64,000 nt of DNA, from NCBI RefSeq assembly GCF_900447045.1, contig NZ_UAWH01000005.1, positions 62,001-126,000 of the forward strand, in the 5' to 3' direction. Under the pieces are notes generated by a model. It searched no databases, was not told where the DNA came from, and saw only the letters and a program-made list of their open reading frames with translations. Position 1 is the first letter of the stretch. Each line of letters opens with the position of its first letter. The position numbers and the translations under genes were made by a program. Shown here in pieces: positions 1 through 8,345 of this stretch. Source of the stretch: Clostridium paraputrificum. GTDB lineage: Bacteria > Bacillota > Clostridia > Clostridiales > Clostridiaceae.

Positions 1-1
1 T

Positions 2-385
2 TCAGGTCATGCAGGAATCTTTTCAGATATAGATGATATGAGTAAGTTTGCAAGGATGATTTTGAATGGAGGCGAATATAATAAAAAAAGAATTTTAAGT
101 GAGAAATCAGTAGAATCATTATTTAAGAGACAAACTCCTATTGGAGAAATTAATAGAGGATTAGGTTATCTTACTTTTGATGTAAGGAGTCCATTTAGTA
201 CAATGAACTCTAGTGAATCTATCTTTCATACTGGGTTTACAGGAACATCATTGTTGATTGATAAAGGAAATAAAATTTCAATAATAGTACTTAGTAATAG
301 GGTGCATCCTACAAGAGAAAATATTAAGATAATTGAAGAGCGTAAGAAAATACATGAAAAGATAATGAAAATATTATTTAGCTAA
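2..385 (+). CDS. Serine hydrolase (beta-lactamase/PBP4* fold), C-terminal fragment
   Basis: The gene enters from the left edge; the open frame runs from base 2 and the last 127 residues are visible. The first residues, SGHAGIFSDIDDMSKFARMI, match the loop that precedes the C-terminal part of class-C beta-lactamase-like serine hydrolases, where the usual form is GHAGLFST-DDLAKF. A later HTGFTGTSLLID resembles the conserved HTG-type motif of the family, followed by the last strand (ISIIVLSNR). The catalytic SxxK and YxN motifs would lie upstream of the window. Such hydrolases often sit next to muramic-acid salvage genes, so it may act on muropeptides, but that role is inferred from context. A terminator follows at once, so it is transcribed separately from the EIIC gene. 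Confidence 0.8.
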   Translation, partial: SGHAGIFSDIDDMSKFARMILNGGEYNKKRILSEKSVESLFKRQTPIGEINRGLGYLTFDVRSPFSTMNSSESIFHTGFTGTSLLIDKGNKISIIVLSNRVHPTRENIKIIEERKKIHEKIMKILFS

Positions 386-400
386 TATAAAAACATTGTT

Positions 401-439
401 AAAGGAGGAAGTTTTATTGAGACTTCCTCCTTAATTTTT
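401..439 (+). terminator. Intrinsic terminator after the serine hydrolase
   Basis: An 11-bp perfect stem (402-412 with 422-432) is followed by AATTTTTA. It separates the serine hydrolase from the muramic-acid PTS cluster. Confidence 0.85.
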
Positions 440-448
440 AGTGTTTAT

Positions 449-508
449 AAAATATTATTTCAAAAAATATAAAAAAATATTGAAATAATATTTTTAGTGT
501 GATAGACT
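449..508 (+). promoter_or_regulatory. Long inverted repeat overlapping the putative EIIC promoter
   Basis: Two perfect 15-base arms (449-463, AAAATATTATTTCAA; 480-494, TTGAAATAATATTTT) are separated by 16 bases. The right arm contains TTGAAA (480-485), which with TAGACT (503-508) makes a promoter with a 17-base spacer. A palindrome over the -35 box is what a repressor operator would look like. MurR/RpiR-type regulators commonly control muramic-acid genes, but no such regulator is in the window. The arms are AT-rich, and an RNA role is also possible. Confidence 0.5.
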
Positions 509-554
509 TATTATTGTAATAGATTACAAATATAAAGAGAGAGAGGTAATATAC

Positions 555-1841
555 ATGGAAAAATTAACAAGATTCATTGAGGAAAAGATAGCACCACCAC
601 TAATAAAATTTTCTCAAATGAGATATGTTCAAATTATTCAAAGAACTTTTATTACTTTTACAGGATTACTAATTGTTGGGTCATTATTCTTATTACTTGC
701 ATCATTCCCTGTACAAGGATATAAAGATTTTATTGGAACTTTTTCAGCTAAGTTTGCAGCAGCATCAGGAGTTGGTACATCATTCATAGGTTTATTTGTA
801 GTAATATCAGCTGCTTTCGCAACTATAGAGTATTACAATAAAAATGGTGAAAACAATGATATTTTAGGACCAGTAATTCTTTCAGTTGCATGTTTCTTTT
901 TAATAGTTCCAGCTCAAACTGTAAAAACTTTTATTGAAGGTAAAGATCCAGGAACTTTTGCAGGGGTTCCTACAGATTTCTTAGGGCCTAAGGGAGTATT
1001 TGCAGCACTTATAATTGCAATTGTTACTGCAGAATTATATCGTTTCTTTGTGCGTAAAAAGTTAGTTATAAAGATGCCAGAAGGAGTTCCTCCAATGGTT
1101 GCACAAGCTTTTGTAGCTTTAATACCATCACTATTAATAGTTACTTTCTGGTGGGTAATTAGAGTTGTACTTAATATTAATTTACCACAAATCATTATGA
1201 ATGCATTCCAACCGCTAGTAAGCGCAGGTGATAGTGTAGCTACAGTAATGACATCCAGCTTCTTAAATCGTATACTTTGGTCAGTTGGTATACATGGAGG
1301 TAACGTAGTAGGTTCTGTTGCATCACCAATTTGGACTCAAATGAATGTTGCTAACCAAGCTGCTATGGCTGCTGGTGAATCATTACCACATTTATTTAGT
1401 GGTGTATTTTATGACAACTATATTTGGATAGGGCTAGCACCTTTATCAGCTATTATGTGTTTCTCTAAGTCAAAACGTATTAAAGCATTAGGAGTATTAT
1501 CATTACCAGCGGCTTTATTTAATATTGGGGAACCATTAATCTTTGGATTACCAATAGTTATGAATCCATTAATGATGATTCCATTTGTTTTAAGTTATAT
1601 GGTAATTGCAGTTGTAGCAGTTGTGTTAGTATCAACAGGTATTTTACCAGTACCAGTCTTAACAGTACCATGGATAACACCAGCCCCAATAAAAGCATTC
1701 TTATCTACTAATGGTAGTTTTGCAGCAGCACTTTTTGTTATAGCAACATGGGTTATATTAGCAGTTGTATTCTGGCCATTCGTAAAAGCTATGGAAAAGA
1801 ATGATTTAAAGGATGAATTATTACCAATAGATGGTAAATAG
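555..1841 (+). CDS. PTS sugar transporter EIIC, Lac/cellobiose type (muramic-acid cluster, copy 1)
   Basis: A 428-residue polytopic membrane protein of the lactose/cellobiose EIIC family. It has an N-terminal cytoplasmic segment (FIEEKIAPPLIKFSQMRYVQ), the GIHGG motif near residue 245 and the substrate-loop signature FNIGEPLIFGLPIVMNP near 321. It would import and, with EIIA and EIIB, phosphorylate a sugar. Neither partner is encoded next to it. The following genes (6-phospho-muramidase, MurNAc-6-P etherase) suggest the cargo is a MurNAc-containing disaccharide; that is inference, since the characterised S. aureus MurP is a glucose-type EIIBC. The start has an AGAGAGAGGTAA ribosome site and mupG follows 12 bases later, so the two are co-transcribed. 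Confidence 0.9.
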   Translation: MEKLTRFIEEKIAPPLIKFSQMRYVQIIQRTFITFTGLLIVGSLFLLLASFPVQGYKDFIGTFSAKFAAASGVGTSFIGLFVVISAAFATIEYYNKNGENNDILGPVILSVACFFLIVPAQTVKTFIEGKDPGTFAGVPTDFLGPKGVFAALIIAIVTAELYRFFVRKKLVIKMPEGVPPMVAQAFVALIPSLLIVTFWWVIRVVLNINLPQIIMNAFQPLVSAGDSVATVMTSSFLNRILWSVGIHGGNVVGSVASPIWTQMNVANQAAMAAGESLPHLFSGVFYDNYIWIGLAPLSAIMCFSKSKRIKALGVLSLPAALFNIGEPLIFGLPIVMNPLMMIPFVLSYMVIAVVAVVLVSTGILPVPVLTVPWITPAPIKAFLSTNGSFAAALFVIATWVILAVVFWPFVKAMEKNDLKDELLPIDGK

Positions 1842-1853
1842 TAGGAGGAGAAT

Positions 1854-2888
1854 ATGTTAGGAATCTCAGTTTACTTTCAAGATTTAGATTATGATTATCT
1901 TGAAAAAGCAGCAAAGATAGGTGCAAAATACATTTTTACATCACTTCATATTCCAGAGGAAGATTATTCGGAATTAGATAAAAAGATGCCAATATTTTTA
2001 GAAACTTGTAGAAGTCTAGATTTAGAAATAGTTCCCGATGTATCTCCAGTAACTTTTGAAAAGTTGAATGTTCCACCTAAGGATTATAAGAAATTAAAAG
2101 AGTTAGGATTTAAGGCATTAAGACTAGATTATGGATTTGATGACTTTGATACTATAAAGGAGCTATCAAAAAATTTTAAATTAATGCTAAATGCAAGTGT
2201 TGTTAATGAAGAATATTTAAAAGAGGCAAAAGAAGCTCAAGTAGATTTTACAAATATTTCCCTAACTCATAATTTTTATCCTAGAAATAATACAGGACTT
2301 GGATTAGATTATTTTAAAGAGAAGAATAGGGTATTTAAGGAATATGGTTTAAAAGTACAAGCTTTTGTACCAGGAGATGATTTAAAGCGTTTTCCATTAT
2401 ATGAAGGGTTGCCTACTGTAGAAAGACATCGTCAAGTTCATCCATACGTTGCTGCTGTAGAATTAATCAAGAACTGTGGAGTAGATGATGTATTAATAGG
2501 AGACAGTAAAGCTAAGATAGAAACATTAGAATATATAAATAGATATATAGAAGATAAAGTAATAACTATAAAAGCTCATTTTGAAAAAGAGTATGAGTAT
2601 TTATATAAAGAAGAATATACTTGTCGTAAAGATTTCTCGGAATCAGTTTTACGTTTAATTACACCAAGAACATCTGGAATCAGACCATATAATAATGGAT
2701 TCCGTAGAAGAGGCTCTATAACTATAGATAATGAGCTTATAGGTAGATATTGTGGAGAGATTCAATTACTTAAAAAAGATTTTGAAGCTGATGCCAGAGT
2801 TAATATTATTGGTTTTATACATCCTGAATATGTAGATTTACTAGAATATTTGGATTACAAGACAAAAATTAGATTCGTTAGAATTTAG
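1854..2888 (+). CDS. mupG: MupG/DUF871 family 6-phospho-N-acetylmuramidase (copy 1)
   Basis: This 344-residue protein belongs to the DUF871 family: an N-terminal TIM barrel (ISVYFQDLDYDYLEKAAKIGAKYIFTSL at the start, then SLTHNFYPRNNTGL in the middle) and a small C-terminal domain containing GSITIDNELIGRYCGEIQLL. The S. aureus member MupG cleaves MurNAc-6-phosphate-GlcNAc after PTS uptake. The HNFYPR segment and the later IGD segment are shared with the second copy at 6288. It sits 12 bases after the EIIC gene, behind an AGGAGG site, and upstream of murQ, which would use its product. The muramidase role is by family and context. Confidence 0.88.
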   Translation: MLGISVYFQDLDYDYLEKAAKIGAKYIFTSLHIPEEDYSELDKKMPIFLETCRSLDLEIVPDVSPVTFEKLNVPPKDYKKLKELGFKALRLDYGFDDFDTIKELSKNFKLMLNASVVNEEYLKEAKEAQVDFTNISLTHNFYPRNNTGLGLDYFKEKNRVFKEYGLKVQAFVPGDDLKRFPLYEGLPTVERHRQVHPYVAAVELIKNCGVDDVLIGDSKAKIETLEYINRYIEDKVITIKAHFEKEYEYLYKEEYTCRKDFSESVLRLITPRTSGIRPYNNGFRRRGSITIDNELIGRYCGEIQLLKKDFEADARVNIIGFIHPEYVDLLEYLDYKTKIRFVRI

Positions 2889-2930
2889 AGCATAAATATA
2901 TAAGAGAATAGAAAACTAAGGAGGTTCCCA

Positions 2931-3830
2931 ATGTCAGAAGTAAAAATCACTCATTTAATCACAGAAAAAAGAAATCAGAAAACTATGGGACTCGACGAAA
3001 TGAGCATTTGTAGCTTTTTAAAAGTAATGAATGAAGAGGACTCTACAGTTGCCGAGAGCGTTAAAAAAGCACTTCCTGAAATAGAAGAAGCTGTGAAACA
3101 TATTATAGAGGCATTAAATAATAATGGAAGGTTAATATATATAGGGTCTGGTACAAGTGGACGTTTAGGAGTGCTTGATGCAGTAGAATGTCCTCCTACA
3201 TTTGGGACTACCACTGAGGTAATTGGATTAATAGCAGGAGGTCCAAGTGCTTTTGTTAAGGCCAAAGAGGGTGCTGAAGACGAAAAGGAACAAGGAGCAA
3301 AAGATATAGTAGATGCGGGGGTTAAAAGCAATGATGTAGTAGTTGGAATAGCTGCTAGTGGCAGAACTCCTCATACTATAGGTGCATTAGAAAAAGCAAA
3401 GGAAATTGGAGCATTTACTGTAAGCTTAAGTTGTAACCCTAATAGTGAAGTAGGAAAAATTGCTGATATTGCTATTGAAGTTGAAGTTGGGCCGGAAGTA
3501 ATAACTGGGTCCACAAGATTAAAGGCAGGAACAGCTCAAAAGTTAGTATTGAATATGCTTTCTACAGCTAGTATGGTAGGTATAGGAAAAACATATCAAA
3601 ACCTAATGGTAGATATGAAAGCTACAAATTTAAAGCTTATTGAAAGGTCTAAAAGAATTATAATGGAGGCTACAGGGTGTACCTATGAAACAGCAAGCAT
3701 TAAATTTGAGGAGTCAGATAGAGAATGTAAGGTAGCTATAATAATGGTGTTATTAGATTGTAGCAAAGAAGAGGCAGTTAAGAGATTAAATGCAAGTAAA
3801 GGCTTTGTTAAGAAGGCTATAAATAATTAA
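2931..3830 (+). CDS. murQ: N-acetylmuramic acid 6-phosphate etherase
   Basis: MurQ removes the D-lactyl ether from MurNAc-6-phosphate, giving GlcNAc-6-phosphate and D-lactate. The 299 residues match the family in length. The SIS sugar-phosphate isomerase domain begins near residue 55; the binding loop IGSGTSGRLGVLDAVECPPT is near 71-90, and a second conserved stretch, GIAASGRTPHTIGALE, is near 139-154. The C-terminal helical domain ends the protein. A good AGGAGG site precedes the ATG. A strong terminator directly after the gene separates it from anmK, so anmK may be read through partially or from its own promoter. Confidence 0.96.
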   Translation: MSEVKITHLITEKRNQKTMGLDEMSICSFLKVMNEEDSTVAESVKKALPEIEEAVKHIIEALNNNGRLIYIGSGTSGRLGVLDAVECPPTFGTTTEVIGLIAGGPSAFVKAKEGAEDEKEQGAKDIVDAGVKSNDVVVGIAASGRTPHTIGALEKAKEIGAFTVSLSCNPNSEVGKIADIAIEVEVGPEVITGSTRLKAGTAQKLVLNMLSTASMVGIGKTYQNLMVDMKATNLKLIERSKRIIMEATGCTYETASIKFEESDRECKVAIIMVLLDCSKEEAVKRLNASKGFVKKAINN

Positions 3831-3834
3831 TAAT

Positions 3835-3866
3835 TAAAAAGACTGTATTTTTATACAGTCTTTTTT
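3835..3866 (+). terminator. Intrinsic terminator between murQ and anmK
   Basis: The stem AAAAGACTGTA / TACAGTCTTTT ends in a run of six T. It divides the sugar cluster into two transcription segments. Confidence 0.9.
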
Positions 3867-3885
3867 CGAATAGGAGGTAAAGTAT

Positions 3886-5040
3886 ATGTATGCTGTAGGC
3901 TTAATGTCAGGTACTTCCTTAGATGGCGTAGATGCTGCTCTAGTAAAAGTAAATGGAAGTGGTTTAGATACAAGAATAGAGATGATAGGATTTAATACTT
4001 ATGTAATTCCAGATGATATAAAAAAAGAAATAAAAATGGCATGTAGTTTAGAGTATTCTAATGTGAGATTAATATGTAGCTTAAATTTTAAATTGGGATA
4101 TTTATTTGCGGACTGTGTTAAGAAGATATGTGAAGAAAGTAACTTTGATATATCAAAATTGGATTTTATAGCTAGTCATGGACAGACTATTTATCATGTT
4201 CCAAGGAAAGGTAAGGATGTGATTCCGTCTACTTTACAGATAGGGGAAAGCGCTATCATAGCCTATGAAACCGGAAAAAAAGTAATTTCAAACTTTAGAG
4301 TTATGGATATGGCAGCTGGAGGGGAGGGAGCTCCACTCGTACCATTTAGTGAGTATATACTTTATGGAAGCAAGGGAGAAGGGGTGCTTCTTCAAAACAT
4401 AGGAGGAATAGGTAATGTAACAGTGATTCCTAAGAATGTAGGAGTTGATGAAATTTACGCCTTTGATACTGGACCAGGTAATATGATTATTGATGAGGTA
4501 ATGCTTAGACTATTCAATAAAAGATATGATTTAAATGGAGAAACTTCAGCTATAGGTAGTGTAAATGAAGAGATGCTGGAGTTTATGATGTCTAATCCTT
4601 ATATAAGTGCTATTCCACCTAAAACAACAGGTAGGGAAGAGTTTGGAGAACAATATGTAGAAAAGTTACTTAAGAAATTTAATTCTATTAAAAAGGAAGA
4701 TATTGTTTCGACGGTAACTATGTTTACAGCGAAATCTATAGCAGAAAATTATAAGAATTTTATCTTAAAAAAGCATGTTATTAATAAAGTTATTATAGGT
4801 GGCGGCGGTGCACATAACTATACATTACTAAGATATTTAAGAGAATTATTACCAGAAATTCAAGTGGTAACTCAAGAGGAAGAAGGATATTCAAGTGATG
4901 CAAAAGAGGCCATTGCTTTTATTATATTAGGAAATGAAACAATACATAGAAGTTTTTCTAATGTACCAAGTGCTACAGGAGCAAGGGAAAAGGTTGTACT
5001 GGGATCTATATGTGACTGTCCTTTTGTAGGAGGAAATTAA
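3886..5040 (+). CDS. anmK: Anhydro-N-acetylmuramic acid kinase
   Basis: AnmK opens the 1,6-anhydro bond of anhydroMurNAc and phosphorylates it, giving MurNAc-6-phosphate for MurQ. The 384-residue protein has the family start MYAVGLMSGTSLDGVDAAL (phosphate loop), HGQTIYH near residue 105, and FDTGPGNMIIDEVM near 193, with IIGGGGAHN close to the C-terminus. This enzyme is best known from Gram-negative wall recycling, but homologues occur in clostridia; the anhydro-sugar would come from lytic transglycosylase products. The RBS is TAGGAGGTAA, and the stop codon is immediately followed by the ATG of the next EIIC gene. Confidence 0.95.
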   Translation: MYAVGLMSGTSLDGVDAALVKVNGSGLDTRIEMIGFNTYVIPDDIKKEIKMACSLEYSNVRLICSLNFKLGYLFADCVKKICEESNFDISKLDFIASHGQTIYHVPRKGKDVIPSTLQIGESAIIAYETGKKVISNFRVMDMAAGGEGAPLVPFSEYILYGSKGEGVLLQNIGGIGNVTVIPKNVGVDEIYAFDTGPGNMIIDEVMLRLFNKRYDLNGETSAIGSVNEEMLEFMMSNPYISAIPPKTTGREEFGEQYVEKLLKKFNSIKKEDIVSTVTMFTAKSIAENYKNFILKKHVINKVIIGGGGAHNYTLLRYLRELLPEIQVVTQEEEGYSSDAKEAIAFIILGNETIHRSFSNVPSATGAREKVVLGSICDCPFVGGN

Positions 5041-6300
5041 ATGAATGAATTAGCAGAAAAGTTAAACGAGAAACTATCAACACCCATAATGTTTTTATCT
5101 GGGCAAAGACATTTAAAGGCTATAAAGATGGCAATAATAGGCGCAATGCCATTATTAACAGTATTAGGTACATTTTTATTAATTGCTTCTTTAGGAATGA
5201 GATTTAATAGTGGTTTTATACAAGATAATAAGGTAGCTTTAGTGCTTCCATATTTTCTTTTCAATGCTATATTATTTATCTATATTTCATATGGAATAGG
5301 ATCGGAATTAAGTATTTCTTATGGACTTGATGGGAAAAAAGTTGGATTTATATCCATTTTTTCTACCACTTTAATTTTGTTTATTCAATATATTAATTTT
5401 GGGGAAATATATATGAATATATATGAATATTTATTTTTATCATATTTTCCTACCATTATAATTTCAATTATATCTGTAGAATTGTATAGATTGTTTTCTA
5501 AGATAAGTCTAAAGAAATTAAGTTTTAAAGAAGTTCCCGTAGCTGCTATAGAATACTTAGATGGAATGATTTCTATTTTTCTAGTAGTTATAATAATAAC
5601 TATATTTGCGAATTTATTATCCTTTAATTGGATTACACCTATAAGTAATATATTAACTGTAGTAATGAATTTTATAGGATCATATTTTGGTATGGTATTA
5701 ATAGTAGTAATTACTTGTTTGTTTTGGATTCTAGGTATACATGGAGTAGCTGTAATAGGCACATTAATTAGGCCTTTTTGGTTTCAAATGATATTCTTAA
5801 ATGCCTTTGCCCAAATAAATGGATTTACTTGTCCTTATATAGCTAATGAAATATTTTATCAATGGTTTATATGGGTGGGGGGCTCTGGATGTACTATAGG
5901 ACTTGTACTTTTGATGAGATACCTATCTAAGAGTAATCATCTTAAAGAAATCGGAAAGAGTACATTTATATCATCCTTGTTTAATATAAATGAGGGAGTA
6001 ATATTTGGTACACCTATATCATGTAATAAGAATATGATGATACCATTTTTAATAGCACCACTTATATCTGGAACAGTAGCTTGGTTTGCTATGAATAGTG
6101 GATTAGTAAATGCTCCATTTATATTAGTACCGTGGGTACTTCCAGCTCCAATAGGGGCTTTCGTATCTACAGGTGGAGATATATCAGCTATTATTTTATG
6201 TGCTATACAAATAATAATATCAGTAATTGTATATTATCCATTTTTTAAATTATATGATAATAGAATATTTTACGAGGAGAATAAAACATGCGTAAGTTAG
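5041..6300 (+). CDS. PTS EIIC, Lac/cellobiose type (muramic-acid cluster, copy 2)
   Basis: A 419-residue membrane protein of the same family as the EIIC at 555. It keeps GIHGV near residue 231, but the substrate-loop signature reads NINEGVIFGTPISCNKN near 315-331, so the usual NEP has become NEG and the usual NP has become NK. The change suggests a different cargo or altered function. The start is contiguous with the anmK stop, and the end overlaps the second mupG by 13 bases, so translation is coupled. As with copy 1, no EIIA or EIIB is encoded here. The sequence is clearly divergent from copy 1, so this is not a recent duplication. Confidence 0.88.
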   Translation: MNELAEKLNEKLSTPIMFLSGQRHLKAIKMAIIGAMPLLTVLGTFLLIASLGMRFNSGFIQDNKVALVLPYFLFNAILFIYISYGIGSELSISYGLDGKKVGFISIFSTTLILFIQYINFGEIYMNIYEYLFLSYFPTIIISIISVELYRLFSKISLKKLSFKEVPVAAIEYLDGMISIFLVVIIITIFANLLSFNWITPISNILTVVMNFIGSYFGMVLIVVITCLFWILGIHGVAVIGTLIRPFWFQMIFLNAFAQINGFTCPYIANEIFYQWFIWVGGSGCTIGLVLLMRYLSKSNHLKEIGKSTFISSLFNINEGVIFGTPISCNKNMMIPFLIAPLISGTVAWFAMNSGLVNAPFILVPWVLPAPIGAFVSTGGDISAIILCAIQIIISVIVYYPFFKLYDNRIFYEENKTCVS

Positions 6301-7379
6301 GAATTTCGATTTATCCAGAGAAGTCTACTAAAGAAAGAATATTAAAATATATAGATGAAGCACATGAAGCAGGCTTTAGCAGAATTTTTTCATGTCTTCT
6401 TTCAGCAGAAGAAGATAAAGAAAATATTAAAAAAACTTTTAAAAGTATAAATGAATATGCCTCAAAGAAAGGATTTGAAATAATAGTAGATGTAAGTCCA
6501 AAGGTGTTTACAAAGTTAGGGATTAGTTATAATGATTTAACCTTTTTTAAAGAAATAGGAGCAGATGGAGTACGTTTAGATGCAGGTTATAGTGGAAGTG
6601 AAGAATCAATTATGACTTTCAATCCTCAAGGGTTGAAGATTGAGATAAATATGAGTAACAATACAAATTATATTGATACTATAATGGACTATATGCCTAA
6701 TAAGTATAATTTAATTGCTTGTCATAATTTTTATCCTCATAGGTATAGTGGATTAAACTTACAACATTTTTTAGATTGCACAGCTAGATTTAAAAAGTAT
6801 GGGTTAAGAACAGCAGCATTCATTACTTCACAAAGTAATGAGGCTTTTGGGCCTTGGCCTGTAACAGATGGATTACCTACTTTAGAGATTCATAGAACTT
6901 TACCAATTCAGGTACAAGCTAAGCATTTAATTGCTTTAGGTTGTATTGATGATATAGTAATTTCTAATTGTTATCCAACGAAAGAGGAAATAAATGAATT
7001 GTCAAAAATACGTAGGGATATGGTTACTTTTAACGTAAATTTGGTTGATAATCTTCCGGAAATAGAAAAAAAGATAATTTTAGATGAATTACATTTTAAT
7101 AGGGGAGATAAGAGTGACAATATGATACGTTCCACTCAAAGTAGAGTTAAGTATAAGAATCATGAGTTTAGAAAGTTTAATACTCCAGATATTTTAAAGC
7201 CAGGAGATATAATAATTGAAAGTAGTGAATATGGACACTATGCCGGAGAATTACAGATAGTATTAAATGAAATGGAGAATAGTGGTAGGAGTAATGTAGT
7301 TGGTCATATTATAGAAGATGAGGTATTTATTTTGAAAGAAATAAAGCCATGGCAAAAGTTTAGCTTTCAGAGTGTATAG
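6288..7379 (+). CDS. mupG: MupG/DUF871 family 6-phospho-glycosidase (copy 2)
   Basis: The second DUF871 protein in the cluster, 363 residues. It opens with MRKLGISIYPEKSTKERILK and carries CHNFYPHRYSGL in the barrel and GHYAGELQIVLNEM in the C-terminal domain, aligning with the equivalent segments of copy 1 but with extensive divergence elsewhere. The predicted role is cleavage of a phosphorylated MurNAc-type disaccharide delivered by the preceding EIIC. The start lies inside the EIIC frame behind ACGAGGAG, giving a 13-base overlap. The kinase gene begins 9 bases after the stop. Two MupG proteins in one cluster is unusual and suggests two related substrates. Confidence 0.85.
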   Translation: MRKLGISIYPEKSTKERILKYIDEAHEAGFSRIFSCLLSAEEDKENIKKTFKSINEYASKKGFEIIVDVSPKVFTKLGISYNDLTFFKEIGADGVRLDAGYSGSEESIMTFNPQGLKIEINMSNNTNYIDTIMDYMPNKYNLIACHNFYPHRYSGLNLQHFLDCTARFKKYGLRTAAFITSQSNEAFGPWPVTDGLPTLEIHRTLPIQVQAKHLIALGCIDDIVISNCYPTKEEINELSKIRRDMVTFNVNLVDNLPEIEKKIILDELHFNRGDKSDNMIRSTQSRVKYKNHEFRKFNTPDILKPGDIIIESSEYGHYAGELQIVLNEMENSGRSNVVGHIIEDEVFILKEIKPWQKFSFQSV

Positions 7380-7388
7380 GAGGTAAAT

Positions 7389-8294
7389 ATGTACTATATT
7401 GGAGTAGATGCAGGCGGTACAAAAACATTATTTTCATTATTTAACCATGAAGGAGATGTACTATATAAGGTGATTTTAGGTACTTGCCACTTTATGCAGG
7501 TTGGATATGAAGGATTATATAGTGTTATTAAGGAAGGAATTAATAATATATTAGAAAATTCTCCAGTAGAGATTGAAAAGGAGGATTTAATAGTTTCTTT
7601 TGGATTAGCAGGCTATGGTAAAAACCCTGAAATAAGAGCAAATATAGAAAGTTCAGTAGAAAAAGCATGCAATGGTATTAAGTACTTATTACATAATGAT
7701 GTTGAAATTGCAATGAAGGGTGCTCTAGGTGGGAAGGATGGAATAGTAGTAATAGCAGGGACTGGATCTATCGCATTCTCTATTAATAAAGGCAAGACTA
7801 AAAGATCAGGTGGCTGGGGCTTTAGTATAGGTGATGAAGGTAGTGCTTATTGGATAGGTAATAAAACATTAAATGCTTTTTCAAAAGAAGTTGATGGAAG
7901 ACTACCTAAAGGAGAACTATATAATATAGTTATGAAGGAATGTGGCTTTGGTGATCCTTATGAGTTAATTTCTTATGTTAATGAGAAGCTTAAATTCAAG
8001 AGAGAAGAGATTGCTAAGTTTTCATTAACTTGTTCAAAGGCAGCAGAAAAAAATGATGAAGTGGCTATTTCAATATTTAATGATGCAGGAAAAGAAATTG
8101 CTGAATTAATTAATTTACTTTTGATTGACTTTAAGGAAGATAATGTACCTGTTTCCTATATTGGTGGTGTATTTAAGTCAGAAGAGCTAATAAAGACACC
8201 AATTATGAAATATATGAATAAAAAGGGGAGATTAAAAACTCCTTTATATACTCCAGAGTATGGAGCGTATCTTTATGGGATAGAAGAAAAATAA
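7389..8294 (+). CDS. BadF/BadG/BcrA/BcrD-type sugar kinase (GlcNAc/MurNAc kinase-like)
   Basis: The 301-residue protein has the ASKHA ATPase fold: phosphate-1 loop YYIGVDAGGTKTLFSLF at the N-terminus, AGTGSIAFSI near residue 123, GWGFSIGDEGSAYWIG near 141-156, and the adenosine region YIGGVFKS near 257. Family members include eukaryotic-type N-acetylglucosamine kinase and the C. acetobutylicum MurK, which phosphorylates both MurNAc and GlcNAc. Here it would phosphorylate the free amino sugar released by the MupG enzymes. It is the last gene of the segment starting at anmK, with an AGGAGG site overlapping the end of mupG, and it is followed by a terminator. Substrate choice is inference. Confidence 0.85.
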   Translation: MYYIGVDAGGTKTLFSLFNHEGDVLYKVILGTCHFMQVGYEGLYSVIKEGINNILENSPVEIEKEDLIVSFGLAGYGKNPEIRANIESSVEKACNGIKYLLHNDVEIAMKGALGGKDGIVVIAGTGSIAFSINKGKTKRSGGWGFSIGDEGSAYWIGNKTLNAFSKEVDGRLPKGELYNIVMKECGFGDPYELISYVNEKLKFKREEIAKFSLTCSKAAEKNDEVAISIFNDAGKEIAELINLLLIDFKEDNVPVSYIGGVFKSEELIKTPIMKYMNKKGRLKTPLYTPEYGAYLYGIEEK

Positions 8295-8305
8295 AATAAA
8301 TTTAA

Positions 8306-8345
8306 GAAAAGTGTTGAGCTATGAAAATGGCTCAACACTTTTTGT
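8306..8345. terminator. Bidirectional terminator between the sugar kinase and lnt
   Basis: The stem AAAAGTGTTGAGC / GCTCAACACTTTT has A and T runs on both sides, and it serves the two converging genes. It overlaps the lnt stop codon. Confidence 0.9.
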
